Part shown: one piece after another, positions 16,800 to 25,340 of the stretch
Layout: every line of letters begins with the position of its first letter
Numbering within the stretch: the stretch's first letter is position 1
Virus record (IMG/VR): IMGVR_UViG_3300029258_001504
Location: 1 to 64,000 of that record
DNA length: 64,000 bases
Strand: one strand, 5' to 3'
Source of the DNA: a virus
Program-made: the position numbers and the translations under genes
The notes under the pieces: model-generated
Told to the model about the DNA's origin: nothing
Database searches by the model: none
The model's input: the letters and a program-made list of their open reading frames with translations, nothing else

Positions 16800-19435
16800 G
16801 AGCAAGCTCCTGTGTTGTATGAGCAATTGGGGCAATCGTAACAGGTCGCACCCACCTTACGCAACTGTGACCCACAATGGGGGCACGGTTCCGATGCGAG
16901 ATCGAAGTCCTCGTCCATGGGAGGGGGCAGCATGGAAGGCCGCTCTTCAGGGAGAGCTTGATTTCCCTCTTCCAGGAAGCGCCAGCGAATCCACTTGAAG
17001 ACGTAGCCGATGATGGAGTTGGCGGATGGAATGTTAGGATTCTTGGTCCATCCGGAAGGCGCGAACCGTGACCCCTCGAACCGTGAGACGAGCTCCTCGA
17101 GGGGAATACCGTATTGGAGAGCTAAGGACGCTAGGGTACCGAAGCTGTCGAGGAGCCCATTGACAGTGGATCCGTGCCCCGCCATGCGGAGGAAGATCTC
17201 CCCCATGCGCCCGTTGGGATAAAACCCTACTGTGATGTAGCCTTTGTGCGGGCCAATGTGGAACTTGTGCCCCTTCTGGTCACGCTCGTCAGGCAGACAC
17301 TTACGTTCAGGTACCGCGAGGTCATCTGATGTTTCCTTACGGAGTTCTCGCACTCGAAGAGGCTCACTGAGCTTGCTTCCTTCCCGGTAGATCGTAATGC
17401 ACTTGACCCCCTTCTCCCATGCTTTGAGGAATGTCCTCTCGACTTCATCTACTGTGGCTTCCCGAGGCATGTTGAACGTCTTGGAGATTGCCCCCGAGAG
17501 GAAAGGCTGAATCGCCGCGCACATTTCGATGTGTGCGTCTACTGAGAGACGCCGGGTACCTACGGGGATGGAACAGTCGAAAACTTCGAGGTGTTCTTCT
17601 CGTAGAGCGGAACCTTCGAAGTGTCCGTGTTCCCTCATGTACTCGAGGAGATCATCTTGGTCTTCGGGGTCGTACTCTAAGGATTGCAGCGCTGCTTCGA
17701 CATTGGGGTTTACGTACTCCATGACGTCCCCGCCTACTAATGTCTTGGTCTTTTTGAGTCCGATGTCAGGTTCGACACCTGTGGTGGCGCAGTCCATCAT
17801 GAAAGCAATCGTCCCCGTCGGGGCCAGAAGAGTTACCTGCGCGTTACGGACCCCTTTCCCGGACTTCTTGAAAGCAGCGTTGATTGTGTCTCTCCAGGCG
17901 GTCACAGCTTTACCCTGTAAACCAGCAAGGTCCCTCTTCAGCTTCTTAGTGACTGCTTGGTGCTTAACAAGAACGTCCTCTACGTGGCTGGCGTTTTCTT
18001 CGTAACGCGGGAAGGGGCCTAGCTTACCTGCGATCTCAGCGCTGGTCTGATAGGCGTAGGCCGTTAGACAGCTTGTCAGCGATGCTGCGACATCCCTTCC
18101 GTCCTCACTGTCGTAGCCCAATCCCCACGACATCAACAAGCCCCCGAGGTTAGCGTACCCTAGACCGAGTGTTCGGTAAGCCAGGCTGTTCTTGGTGATC
18201 TCTTTGGTAGGGTAGCTGGCGAGACTGACGATGATGTCTTGCGCTGTGATAAACGTCCGGATGGCGTGCTTGAAGAGTTTAATGTCGAAGGTGTTTTTTG
18301 ACTTGGAGAACTGACAGAGATTGAGACTCGCGAGGTTGCAGGCAGAGTTGTTGAGCCAGACAAATTCGCTGCACGGGTTACTAGCGACGATTTCTCCGTC
18401 TCCAGCACAGGTGTTATAGGCGTTGATAGTGTCTCCGAATTGGATCCCGGGGTCCCCACACTTGTGCGCTGCTTCAGCGATGGCGCGGAATAGGCTACGT
18501 ACGGAGATCGTCTCTGCTGTTGTGCCGTCTACTCTGTTGGTAGTCTCCCACGGAACATCGTTCTGGTATCCGTGAAGAATGTTGCGCACCTTCTCCATGA
18601 ACGTGTCGGAGACGCGAACCGAGTTGTTCCCTGTCTGGTGCTTGACTACTCCGTAAGCACTTTCGGGATCGGTGAAATCCGTGCTCATCCCTGCCAGTGC
18701 GAGAACTTGCACGATGTCTTCCTGGTCTGCTTTGGTGTTGATGAACTTCCAGACGTCAGGGTGGTCAACATCCAGGATGACCATGCGCGCAGCTCGACGT
18801 GTGCGCCCCCCGCTTAAGATCACGTTGGCGAAGGCGTCGTAGCCTGCCATAAAGGATACAGGACCGGAAGCGTGACCACCGCCGTGGATGCGTTCTTGCG
18901 ACCCTCGCAGAGGGGAAAGGTTTACGCCGGAGCCAGAACCGTCTTTGAAGATAAGCCCTTCAGTCTTGGCCAGTTCGAGGATCGACTCCATACTGTCGTC
19001 CACCGAGTTGATGAAGCATGCCGAACACTGGGGCTTATCGACGCCTGGCACTCCCAAGTTGAACCAGACGGGGCTGTTGAAAGAACCGTACTGTCCGTAA
19101 AGAAGGAGGGCCAGTTCATCTCCAAAAATTTGGCCGTTTTCTTCATCGAAATATCCTTGTTCGATGCCGCTATCGACCAGTGCACTGACGACCCGTTCGA
19201 CCATTTGTCGGACGCTGGTTTCGGTGTGCTCTGATGTCCTGGACTGCCGGAAGTATTTGCTCGCTACGATTTTGCATGCGTCGTAGGACCAGCTGGAGGG
19301 GAATTCAGCGTCCAGGCATTCATAGAGAATCTCACCGGTTTTGTTGTTTTTGACGATGATATCTGTCCGGGTCCAATCGACTTGCTGAGCGGCGCTCTTC
19401 CCCTCAGCAGACAGCTGTCTCGTGAACTTCAGCAT
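16796..19435 (-). CDS. nrdJ: Class II (adenosylcobalamin-dependent) ribonucleotide reductase
   Basis: 879 residues, full length for NrdJ. Visible marks are the substrate-site strand NSPVWFNLGVPG, the first active-site Cys in CSACFINSVDDS, the loop GSGSGVNLSPLRG, the catalytic NPCSEFVWL (N-x-C-x-E, giving Asn, Cys and Glu of the radical site) and LAPTGTIAFMMD near the substrate phosphate. The C-terminal TSCPD-type domain (ITVGFYPNGRMGEIF) and a terminal zinc-ribbon-like CPHCG...CPNC are typical of NrdJ. It makes deoxynucleotides for replication without oxygen or a separate radical-generating subunit but needs vitamin B12 from the host. It lies 16 bases downstream of the RuvC-like gene. Confidence 0.93.
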   Translation of the reverse strand: MLKFTRQLSAEGKSAAQQVDWTRTDIIVKNNKTGEILYECLDAEFPSSWSYDACKIVASKYFRQSRTSEHTETSVRQMVERVVSALVDSGIEQGYFDEENGQIFGDELALLLYGQYGSFNSPVWFNLGVPGVDKPQCSACFINSVDDSMESILELAKTEGLIFKDGSGSGVNLSPLRGSQERIHGGGHASGPVSFMAGYDAFANVILSGGRTRRAARMVILDVDHPDVWKFINTKADQEDIVQVLALAGMSTDFTDPESAYGVVKHQTGNNSVRVSDTFMEKVRNILHGYQNDVPWETTNRVDGTTAETISVRSLFRAIAEAAHKCGDPGIQFGDTINAYNTCAGDGEIVASNPCSEFVWLNNSACNLASLNLCQFSKSKNTFDIKLFKHAIRTFITAQDIIVSLASYPTKEITKNSLAYRTLGLGYANLGGLLMSWGLGYDSEDGRDVAASLTSCLTAYAYQTSAEIAGKLGPFPRYEENASHVEDVLVKHQAVTKKLKRDLAGLQGKAVTAWRDTINAAFKKSGKGVRNAQVTLLAPTGTIAFMMDCATTGVEPDIGLKKTKTLVGGDVMEYVNPNVEAALQSLEYDPEDQDDLLEYMREHGHFEGSALREEHLEVFDCSIPVGTRRLSVDAHIEMCAAIQPFLSGAISKTFNMPREATVDEVERTFLKAWEKGVKCITIYREGSKLSEPLRVRELRKETSDDLAVPERKCLPDERDQKGHKFHIGPHKGYITVGFYPNGRMGEIFLRMAGHGSTVNGLLDSFGTLASLALQYGIPLEELVSRFEGSRFAPSGWTKNPNIPSANSIIGYVFKWIRWRFLEEGNQALPEERPSMLPPPMDEDFDLASEPCPHCGSQLRKVGATCYDCPNCSYNTGACS

Positions 19436-19451
19436 TCTGCGTTGCTCCCTT

Positions 19452-20036
19452 TTAGATGTTGTCGGCTTGTCGCGTGGAAACCCTACGCTTGACCTTCGGG
19501 TTCCTTATACCATCGATTACTTCGATCTGATACCGCTTGAGCTCCAGGGTGTCGTCTTCTAACCCCCGGGCGAGTACCGCTAACCATAAGGCGTCAGCTT
19601 CATCGTGCAGGAGGCGCTCATCACAGATCTCTGTTGCGGTTTTGACCATTTTCTCTTTGGTAGCCGCTCCACTACCTGTGGCGAATTTCTTTAGAGAGGT
19701 AGGGGGGACGACGGTGACGGTGTCACAAAATTCCGCTGCGCACACTGAGTATACTCCCCGGAGCTGTCCCAAGTCGTCTGCGCGGTTGGTTGCAGCATAC
19801 GCGGGTCCTTCAATACAGACGTGTTTGATGGGTCCCAGGTTTCGGACTAGGTACTCGAGATGTCGCTGCAGCTCGTGCTGCAGGGCGGTAAGACGGGCTA
19901 CTCCCCCTGCTCGTTTACCTCTTAATGTAGGTCCTCGGAAGTGGAAGTGTGATACTTTGGTAGGACTTACAGCGCCTACACCTGTGCACGTGAAAGAAGG
20001 ATCGATACCGACGTAGCTTGACTGGATACACCCCAT
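19452..20036 (-). CDS. RuvC-like Holliday-junction resolvase
   Basis: 194 residues with the RNase H-fold layout of RuvC: strand 1 'YVGIDPSFTCTGVGAV' supplies the first catalytic Asp, 'HVCIEGPAYA' the catalytic Glu, and 'LLHDEADALWLAVLARG' the last acidic pair. Lys-rich 'ATKEKMVKTA' matches the RuvC 'a.K.qV..mv' segment. It should cut four-way or branched DNA, helping to resolve replication intermediates before packaging. It is the first gene of the leftward operon and is expressed from a promoter facing the 20081 operon. Confidence 0.83.
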   Translation of the reverse strand: MGCIQSSYVGIDPSFTCTGVGAVSPTKVSHFHFRGPTLRGKRAGGVARLTALQHELQRHLEYLVRNLGPIKHVCIEGPAYAATNRADDLGQLRGVYSVCAAEFCDTVTVVPPTSLKKFATGSGAATKEKMVKTATEICDERLLHDEADALWLAVLARGLEDDTLELKRYQIEVIDGIRNPKVKRRVSTRQADNI

Positions 20037-20046
20037 GTCCTACTAT
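20018..20046 (+). promoter_or_regulatory. Sigma-70-type promoter for the 20081-22149 operon
   Basis: TTGACT at 20018-20023 and TACTAT at 20041-20046, separated by 17 bases. This matches the bacterial sigma-70 consensus in five of six and four of six positions. It lies about 35 bases before the first gene, with GAGG just upstream of the ATG. Its -10 box abuts the -10 box of the opposing promoter. Confidence 0.5.
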
Positions 20047-20074
20047 TTTTTACAGAAAATCTCAGTGAGGTCAA
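20047..20074 (-). promoter_or_regulatory. Sigma-70-type promoter for the RuvC-NrdJ operon
   Basis: Reading the minus strand, TTGACC (plus-strand 20069-20074) is followed after 16 bases by TAAAAA (20047-20052). This is a reasonable sigma-70-like match, just upstream of the RuvC-like start at 20036. The spacing to the ATG is short, so the transcript would be nearly leaderless. It is directly head-to-head with the rightward promoter, so the two should compete for polymerase. Confidence 0.38.
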
Positions 20075-20080
20075 CGCGTT

Positions 20081-20740
20081 ATGGCACAGTTAACAATTGA
20101 GTTCACCCGTGACACCCTTGCGGATGCTTTCTACTTAGGTGTCGACGTTCTCAGTGGTGTGGACGTCGACCCTGTGTGCATCGTTGCGCGCAGTGGCTTC
20201 CAAGGGGAACTCGAGAGCATTTCCCGTGTCGGGACGCTCATCGATCTTACTGGGGTACCTGCTGCTCCGGTGGTAGATGGTTATAACCATTTTTATGAAG
20301 AGGCGTTTGGTACCACGGTTCCGGTAGCCACTGACCTCATCGTACTTAACGAGATCCCCTCCCTTTGGACGTTTCTTGGATACGTACCGGGCACGCAACA
20401 CGAAGTTTCATCTTTTGACGCGGCGTATAACGTCGTTAAGGTTGTTCCGGGGGATGAGTTTCCCGCATTCGGGGGACGCCTGTCCTTTACCCTTTACGAC
20501 TCAAGTTTAGTACCCCGCGGAGTTTTCAATGGTTCAGGAGCCGCCACATTAGACGTGTACGACGGCACTTGGGACGACCAGGTGTACTACCGTCTCCGGA
20601 CTATCCATTCCTCAGTCGACAGCCTTTCGTCGGCTATTAACAAGTTTGTTTCTCTCCAGACTCAAGCACAGTCTCTGGTTGACAACACAGAGACCTATTT
20701 GGATGAGTTTGCAGGGACGAGCACGGAGATATACACGTGA
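20081..20740 (+). CDS. Hypothetical structural-type protein
   Basis: A 219-residue protein of unknown family. It is mostly beta in appearance, with a C-terminal helical region likely to form a short coiled coil (SSVDSLSSAINKFVSLQTQAQSLVDNTE, given here in outline only). It is the first of three genes that run rightward as an island between two leftward blocks. Its stop overlaps the GTG start of the next gene (GTGA). A virion or neck/tail accessory role is a guess from composition. Confidence 0.5.
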   Translation: MAQLTIEFTRDTLADAFYLGVDVLSGVDVDPVCIVARSGFQGELESISRVGTLIDLTGVPAAPVVDGYNHFYEEAFGTTVPVATDLIVLNEIPSLWTFLGYVPGTQHEVSSFDAAYNVVKVVPGDEFPAFGGRLSFTLYDSSLVPRGVFNGSGAATLDVYDGTWDDQVYYRLRTIHSSVDSLSSAINKFVSLQTQAQSLVDNTETYLDEFAGTSTEIYT

Positions 20741-21105
20741 CAGTCCGCGTAGACCTCAAGCAGGAGAAGACTATCGAGGAAGGTCCCGTGTACCGCGTGA
20801 CGAACACGGTCACCTATTCGAACGATATTCAATCTCAGATTTTCGTGATCAACACTGAGCTCGAAACGTTTTCGCATGTCGGAACTGTCTGGGACTTGCA
20901 GAACTATCCCTCGTCCCGTACAGCAGCGATCAGTGAAGGGGTCCCCTATTACTTGGCGTCCCAATGTTCGCAGGACTATGACAACATCGATGATGCGTTG
21001 GCCTTCACGTCTCACGTCTATGGCCGGGTCGAATGGCTTGTCCGAGAGTACGAGGAAGCCAACGACGTTTTCGAAGGTGTGCTAACCCACACCATTACAG
21101 GTTAA
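20737..21105 (+). CDS. Hypothetical protein, paralogue of the next gene
   Basis: 122 residues, starting at GTG within GTGA of the upstream stop. Its body (VYRVTNTVTYSNDI ... QIFVINTELETFSHVGTVWDL ... AISEGVPYYLASQC, then DYDNIDDALAFTSHVYGRVEWLV) aligns along its whole length with the first 120 residues of the following gene (VYRVISVVTDKGDL ... QFLFVTTINDN ... AVSEDATVYLSAFVSNDYSDLEIAMQARQEIDGRV). No function is recognised. Confidence 0.55.
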   Translation: MTVRVDLKQEKTIEEGPVYRVTNTVTYSNDIQSQIFVINTELETFSHVGTVWDLQNYPSSRTAAISEGVPYYLASQCSQDYDNIDDALAFTSHVYGRVEWLVREYEEANDVFEGVLTHTITG

Positions 21106-21108
21106 CTC

Positions 21109-22149
21109 ATGGCTGATACAGTCGTATCGCAGACGCGTAACCAGCTCCTCAATTCCGATGGTGATCTGGTTTACCGGGTAATTTCGGTTGTCACTGATAA
21201 GGGGGATCTACCTCATCAGTTCCTGTTCGTGACTACTATCAACGACAACCTAGACCCAACCGCCGATACTTTTTTGCGTGTGGCTACCCCGTATGATCTG
21301 ACGAATCTGAATACGGATAGGGCCACTGCGGTGTCGGAAGACGCGACCGTTTATTTGTCCGCGTTTGTGAGCAACGACTATTCAGATCTCGAAATCGCGA
21401 TGCAAGCACGCCAAGAGATAGATGGGCGTGTGAACACGTTGGTTACGACGTGGCAAGCTTACTACAGCAGTTTCTACACTCCGACTGCTGAGACTTTGAC
21501 TTTTCCGAATGCCGATGAGAGCTATACGCAGGAGCTCAAGACGGCGTACTCCGACGCTAAAGCTGCTCGTGTGGTTGCTGAAGAGGACTTGGCGACAAAA
21601 ACTACGACACTCTCGGACGCTGAAGAAGCTTATGACGACGCCACGACTCAAGTTGATATGTTCCTGGCGTCCGTGAACTTCTGTGAAAAACTCCGCGACC
21701 CTACACACGGGTTTTGGACGATTCTTAAAAGCGGTATCTCATCGTACGAGGCGGGTAACAACTCTCTTTTCGACGATCTTAAGACTGCATATGAGCAGTG
21801 GTCGGGTACCCCGTGGGTTCTCACTACTGCCCCTGCTCCGACGGATGATTGGTTTTTCTTGTATAACGTGATGTACACTTGGTACACATCGATCAAACCT
21901 GCGTGGGATACTACAGGTGCTCCTCAGGTTGCTAATGTTGACAACATCCTCACAAATGTGTGTGCGACGGCGTCCTCGGAGTATGCGTCTGCTGTTAGTG
22001 ACCAGTCTGCGGCTCTCGCGGATGTGAATACCGCCGTCCAAGCAAAAGAAGAGGCGGCTGCAACATTGGCAGCCGCCCAGGAGGCGGAGGACGCAGCTCT
22101 CGCTGCGGTAGTGGCGGTGTGTCCGGATTTTGATCCGGATTCTATCTAG
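21109..22149 (+). CDS. Coiled-coil protein sharing an N-terminal domain with its neighbour
   Basis: 346 residues. Residues 1-125 repeat the fold of the preceding 122-residue protein. Residues 140-190 and 285-335 are Ala/Glu-rich heptad-like helices ('DAKAARVVAEEDLATKTTTL', 'AAVQAKEEAAATLAAAQEAE'-type), separated by an aromatic-rich segment with several Trp (TWYTSIKPAWDTTG). This architecture suits a fibrous virion protein such as a whisker or neck fibre, but that is inference. The stop overlaps that of the opposing RT-associated gene by 4 bases. Confidence 0.55.
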   Translation: MADTVVSQTRNQLLNSDGDLVYRVISVVTDKGDLPHQFLFVTTINDNLDPTADTFLRVATPYDLTNLNTDRATAVSEDATVYLSAFVSNDYSDLEIAMQARQEIDGRVNTLVTTWQAYYSSFYTPTAETLTFPNADESYTQELKTAYSDAKAARVVAEEDLATKTTTLSDAEEAYDDATTQVDMFLASVNFCEKLRDPTHGFWTILKSGISSYEAGNNSLFDDLKTAYEQWSGTPWVLTTAPAPTDDWFFLYNVMYTWYTSIKPAWDTTGAPQVANVDNILTNVCATASSEYASAVSDQSAALADVNTAVQAKEEAAATLAAAQEAEDAALAAVVAVCPDFDPDSI

Positions 22150-23531
22150 TAGTGTCGACGGATTAAGCGGTCGGGTGGGCGAATCCCAGATACGCACCTC
22201 AAGTTTTTGTAGTTCTTGTACACGTCAAACAAGTTTTCTGCTCTTAAAGGCCACGGTAATACGTACCTTCCACTAGGGCCCCAGGAGTATTCTACGTAGT
22301 AGGGCCCGCTCCCTCGTTTGGCTACGAAGTTCACTGGGTATGTTGTTTGGCGCCACCCGTTGTTACGCGTAGGGCTTTGGTTCCGCTGCAGGAGTTCGAA
22401 GAGTACCGCCTTTTCGTGGGCATCCATATGTCTAGCTTTTTCAGGGACCCAGGGAGCGTCTACATAGTCGTGTAGCCATGAGAGCGCGGTCTTGTAGTTA
22501 TCAGTCCCTGCTAGGGCGTGCCCTGGGTACGTCTTTCGATTGATAACAAATTTGACGCCTTCGGAACCGCCCGAGTATTTGCTAGTGTACTTTAAGGTGA
22601 AGTGCCCCTTATAACGGTTGAACCGTTTGTCCATTGGGCCGCTGTTGGCTAGCAGTACTCTAAGTTGCGGACCTGTAAACTTGCACGGGGTATTTTTTAC
22701 GATCTCTAGTGATATCTCCCGTAATGTTTGTGGGTAGTACTTGGTACAGTGTTTAGGTGCACCTTCATACCAACAGGGTTCCTTCATTAGACATTGGCTG
22801 CAGATCTCCCTCCTAAATTGCGCACGTCTCCCCATTTCTTGGGCTGTGTCTCTCCTGTCCGAAATGGTCGAGCTTACGTACTTGAAACTGTGTTGAACAA
22901 TTGTTCGGTGTGCTGGAGTGATATAGTCCGCAGAGGTGTACGATGGGCCTATAGCTACAAACCTACCGATGCGGGATTTCCAGTAAGTCACATCTTCGCT
23001 GTACGTGTCGATTTCGAATTCTGGGATTTCTTCCAAATTTTCGAGTTTCACGACAGGACATGTGTTGTGTGTTTCTGTCCCTGTTCGACATCCGCCACAC
23101 CCCACGACGTATTTTTCTGGGAGTTCACAAGTATTAAACACTTCTAAGCCCTCACGGTGTGTTACGTGCCCTTTTTGAACGACAGTTACTGGAAGTGTTT
23201 TTGCTTGTCCGATAGCTCCGCGGCAAGTGGCGTCGGGTTCGTTCGTTGCAATGAGTCCTATCAGTGGCTCTTTCGTATCCCCCCATCGTGGTTTCTGGTG
23301 TTCGTAGTGGATAGGGATGATGGCAAAAGAGTCACCCAAAAAATGCCTAGTCAAGTCTGCATTCGCGATCTCTTTATGGTACTCGAGGTTGCCGAGGTCG
23401 AGATGCGAACGGCGTTTGCCAAAAAGAAGACAGCACTGCGCGCCTCGTGACAGATACCGGAGACCGGCACCCGCCACGAGACACGCGGCTGTGAATACGT
23501 AGTCAATGTCATCAGTGCTGCGGAGGGTCAT
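22146..23531 (-). CDS. Cys-rich protein encoded downstream of the reverse transcriptase
   Basis: About 461 residues when started at the ATG in MTLRSTDDIDYVF, which overlaps the end of the RT gene by 20 bases; a start 27 bases further upstream is possible. No family is recognised. Two Cys clusters are visible: 'CGGCRTGTETHNTC' near residue 160 and 'CSQCLMKEPCWYEGAPKHC' near residue 260, both suited to binding zinc or Fe-S. The C-terminal third is basic and aromatic (YYVEYSWGPSGRYVLPWP). Coupling to the RT makes it a candidate effector or nucleic-acid-binding partner, but nothing in the sequence proves this. Confidence 0.6.
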   Translation of the reverse strand: MTLRSTDDIDYVFTAACLVAGAGLRYLSRGAQCCLLFGKRRSHLDLGNLEYHKEIANADLTRHFLGDSFAIIPIHYEHQKPRWGDTKEPLIGLIATNEPDATCRGAIGQAKTLPVTVVQKGHVTHREGLEVFNTCELPEKYVVGCGGCRTGTETHNTCPVVKLENLEEIPEFEIDTYSEDVTYWKSRIGRFVAIGPSYTSADYITPAHRTIVQHSFKYVSSTISDRRDTAQEMGRRAQFRREICSQCLMKEPCWYEGAPKHCTKYYPQTLREISLEIVKNTPCKFTGPQLRVLLANSGPMDKRFNRYKGHFTLKYTSKYSGGSEGVKFVINRKTYPGHALAGTDNYKTALSWLHDYVDAPWVPEKARHMDAHEKAVLFELLQRNQSPTRNNGWRQTTYPVNFVAKRGSGPYYVEYSWGPSGRYVLPWPLRAENLFDVYKNYKNLRCVSGIRPPDRLIRRHY

Positions 23532-24681
23532 TCTTCTCTTTCCAGTTCTGGATCGCAACGTCCAGCTCGGATTTCAGTTTCTCGCCTTTGCCTGGATGTA
23601 CGCTTGAGATGAAGCTGACTTTACCTCGTAAAAACTGGATGAGCTTCTCAGGGGATTCTTTGCCCGCTCGAGCGTACTGCGTGTCGACGCCGTTAACCAT
23701 GCAGTTGTGTACGATGGCGCGTATGCGGAGGTATTCGTCGTAAGCGATATTTAGCTTTTGATTCATGACGACCCCGAGCATTTTGCGCCGGTAAAACGCG
23801 CTAGTTATTTTGGTCTTGGAACGGTTGACCCTGTACCTAGCGCGTTCGACGATCTCAGTAACGTCTCGCACGACCTGTTTCTTCTCGCCGAGTGGGAGAT
23901 CCTTGCCGCATGTGATGGTGAGGTCGTCAGCGTATCGACTATACCTCCAGTCCCATGGAGCTTGGAGTCCTCCCTCAGCGTTTTTCTTTTCGAAGTAGGC
24001 CAGGAGGGGCGTGTCAATGCGTGTGTTGGCGACGAGGTTGCAGATGGCACCTGAGGTGGGGGCTCCTTGAGGCACTCCCGCAAGGAACTTCTGCCGGGGG
24101 GTTCCTTTGTAGTTATCGCCGGGTACTCCGCGAGGGTTCACGAAGGGGACGGTCATCAGGTTGGCAAGCAGACCGCTGACGTGATGTGAGTACCCTTCGT
24201 CCTGGAAGAGGTGGCGGATCCATGCGCGCCGTGTATTAGGGAAGAAGTCCTTGAGGTCCATCTTAATGTATGCCCCCTTGCGTGGACAGTCGTGCTTCTT
24301 CGCCACTTCTCCCTTAGGTACACTGTCACAGGTCGGGCACTCGGGGATGTGCCGCGCAACCGCATCCATGATGGACCTGTTGGGACGGTACGCAGTAACG
24401 TGGTCTCCGAGTTTGGACTCCATCGGGAGGAGAATTCGCGCGTGAACGGAGTGGAGAACGGATTGCATTATCGGAGACGGGGCGTGGATCACGCGTTTAC
24501 GCCCGTTGCTCTTGGGGATGTGAAATACTCGATAGTTGTTTTCCTTGTTGTGGAGGAGGTGCCACAGGGTCTTATTCCGGAACCCCAGGAAGAATGCGAG
24601 AGTACAGTCATCGTAGAGCGGGAATTCAGTGTTAGGGATGGTGATCGTTTCGAACACGCTTTCGTGGAAACCGTAAGTCAT
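23512..24681 (-). CDS. Retron-type reverse transcriptase
   Basis: 389 residues with all core RT motifs: RT1/2 'YRVFHIPKSNGRKRVIHAP' (residues 50-68), 'AYIKMDLKDFFPNT' with the first catalytic Asp (142), 'GVPQGAPTSGAICNL' (202-216), and the catalytic 'RYADDLTITC' (249-258). The later segments 'MLGVVMNQKLNIAYDEYLRIRAIVHN' (here split by the limit into LGVVMNQKLNI and RIRAIVHN) and 'LRGKVSFISSVHPGKGEKL' closely follow retron RTs. Deviations are a weak NAxxH region (DAVARH), LGV where retrons have VTG, QGAPTSG rather than QGAPTSP, and an insertion with CPTC...C near residues 115-132. The start overlaps the upstream gene by ATGA, so there is no room for an msr-msd RNA immediately upstream. Confidence 0.87.
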   Translation of the reverse strand: MTYGFHESVFETITIPNTEFPLYDDCTLAFFLGFRNKTLWHLLHNKENNYRVFHIPKSNGRKRVIHAPSPIMQSVLHSVHARILLPMESKLGDHVTAYRPNRSIMDAVARHIPECPTCDSVPKGEVAKKHDCPRKGAYIKMDLKDFFPNTRRAWIRHLFQDEGYSHHVSGLLANLMTVPFVNPRGVPGDNYKGTPRQKFLAGVPQGAPTSGAICNLVANTRIDTPLLAYFEKKNAEGGLQAPWDWRYSRYADDLTITCGKDLPLGEKKQVVRDVTEIVERARYRVNRSKTKITSAFYRRKMLGVVMNQKLNIAYDEYLRIRAIVHNCMVNGVDTQYARAGKESPEKLIQFLRGKVSFISSVHPGKGEKLKSELDVAIQNWKEKNDPPQH

Positions 24682-25325
24682 TCGATCTCACCTGCCCCTT
24701 TCACAGAAGTTTCGATGGTCTCTCGGAATTCGTCGTCTACAGGTAGGCGATTGAGCGATATCCCGTTACGACAAGCGCGCTGCCCAGGTGCGCACTTGTT
24801 GGCGTGGTAACTCGCCACGTTTTTACAGATGGCACAGAGTACCGGGATATTCTCTATGGGGGTGTGCAGGGTTACTGTGGGCATCGGGACACTGAGGTTG
24901 TGAATGCTGGAAACCGCTTGCGATAGCGTGTAGGCTAGGCGCACTTTTTTGGTAACGCGCTTGTTGCTTTCCGGGTCGATTTCTTTATCCCGGGCGAGGT
25001 AGGTGGGGACTACTAGGAGCCACTCGCCTTCGTTTATCGCACTGATTTCGGGAATGCCGGTGCCCGGAACTCGTGAGTATGCTAGCTCAGAGTTGTTACG
25101 TTTGATCCCAATCGTGCGACGGCGGGTGAACTGGATAAGGCCGAGACTCCGTTTGACGACGTCATCGACTTTCATGATCAAGCTGTAGCGGAACAGCCGC
25201 AAAGCTAGGGGCTTGTGATCCGCCGGAACAAGATAGAAGCGGTCGAAGGGGAAGTAGTCGAAAGATTCGGATACTCTCCCCTCCAACCGCAGCTGCTTGA
25301 GTTTCACACAGTAAATCTCGGTCAT
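24678..25325 (-). CDS. Cys-containing protein upstream of and coupled to the reverse transcriptase
   Basis: 215 residues of unknown family. Basic strands dominate the first 120 residues (RRRTIGIKRNN, KKVRLAYTLSQAV). The C-terminal quarter carries 'CAICKNVASYHANKCAPGQRAC' in outline: a CxxC pair followed by two further Cys, a likely zinc site. It starts 15 bases after the metallopeptidase-VWA stop with AAAGGA as ribosome site, and its stop overlaps the RT start. It is therefore probably part of the same operon and works with the RT. Confidence 0.55.
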   Translation of the reverse strand: MTEIYCVKLKQLRLEGRVSESFDYFPFDRFYLVPADHKPLALRLFRYSLIMKVDDVVKRSLGLIQFTRRRTIGIKRNNSELAYSRVPGTGIPEISAINEGEWLLVVPTYLARDKEIDPESNKRVTKKVRLAYTLSQAVSSIHNLSVPMPTVTLHTPIENIPVLCAICKNVASYHANKCAPGQRACRNGISLNRLPVDDEFRETIETSVKGAGEIE

Positions 25326-25340
25326 CGGAACAATCCTTTT

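Noticed and set aside
23512-24681. Diversity-generating retroelement RT
   Set aside because: The conserved motif is QGAPTSG, not the SQ-type motif of DGR RTs, and no template/variable repeat pair was noticed near the RT or in the fibre gene.
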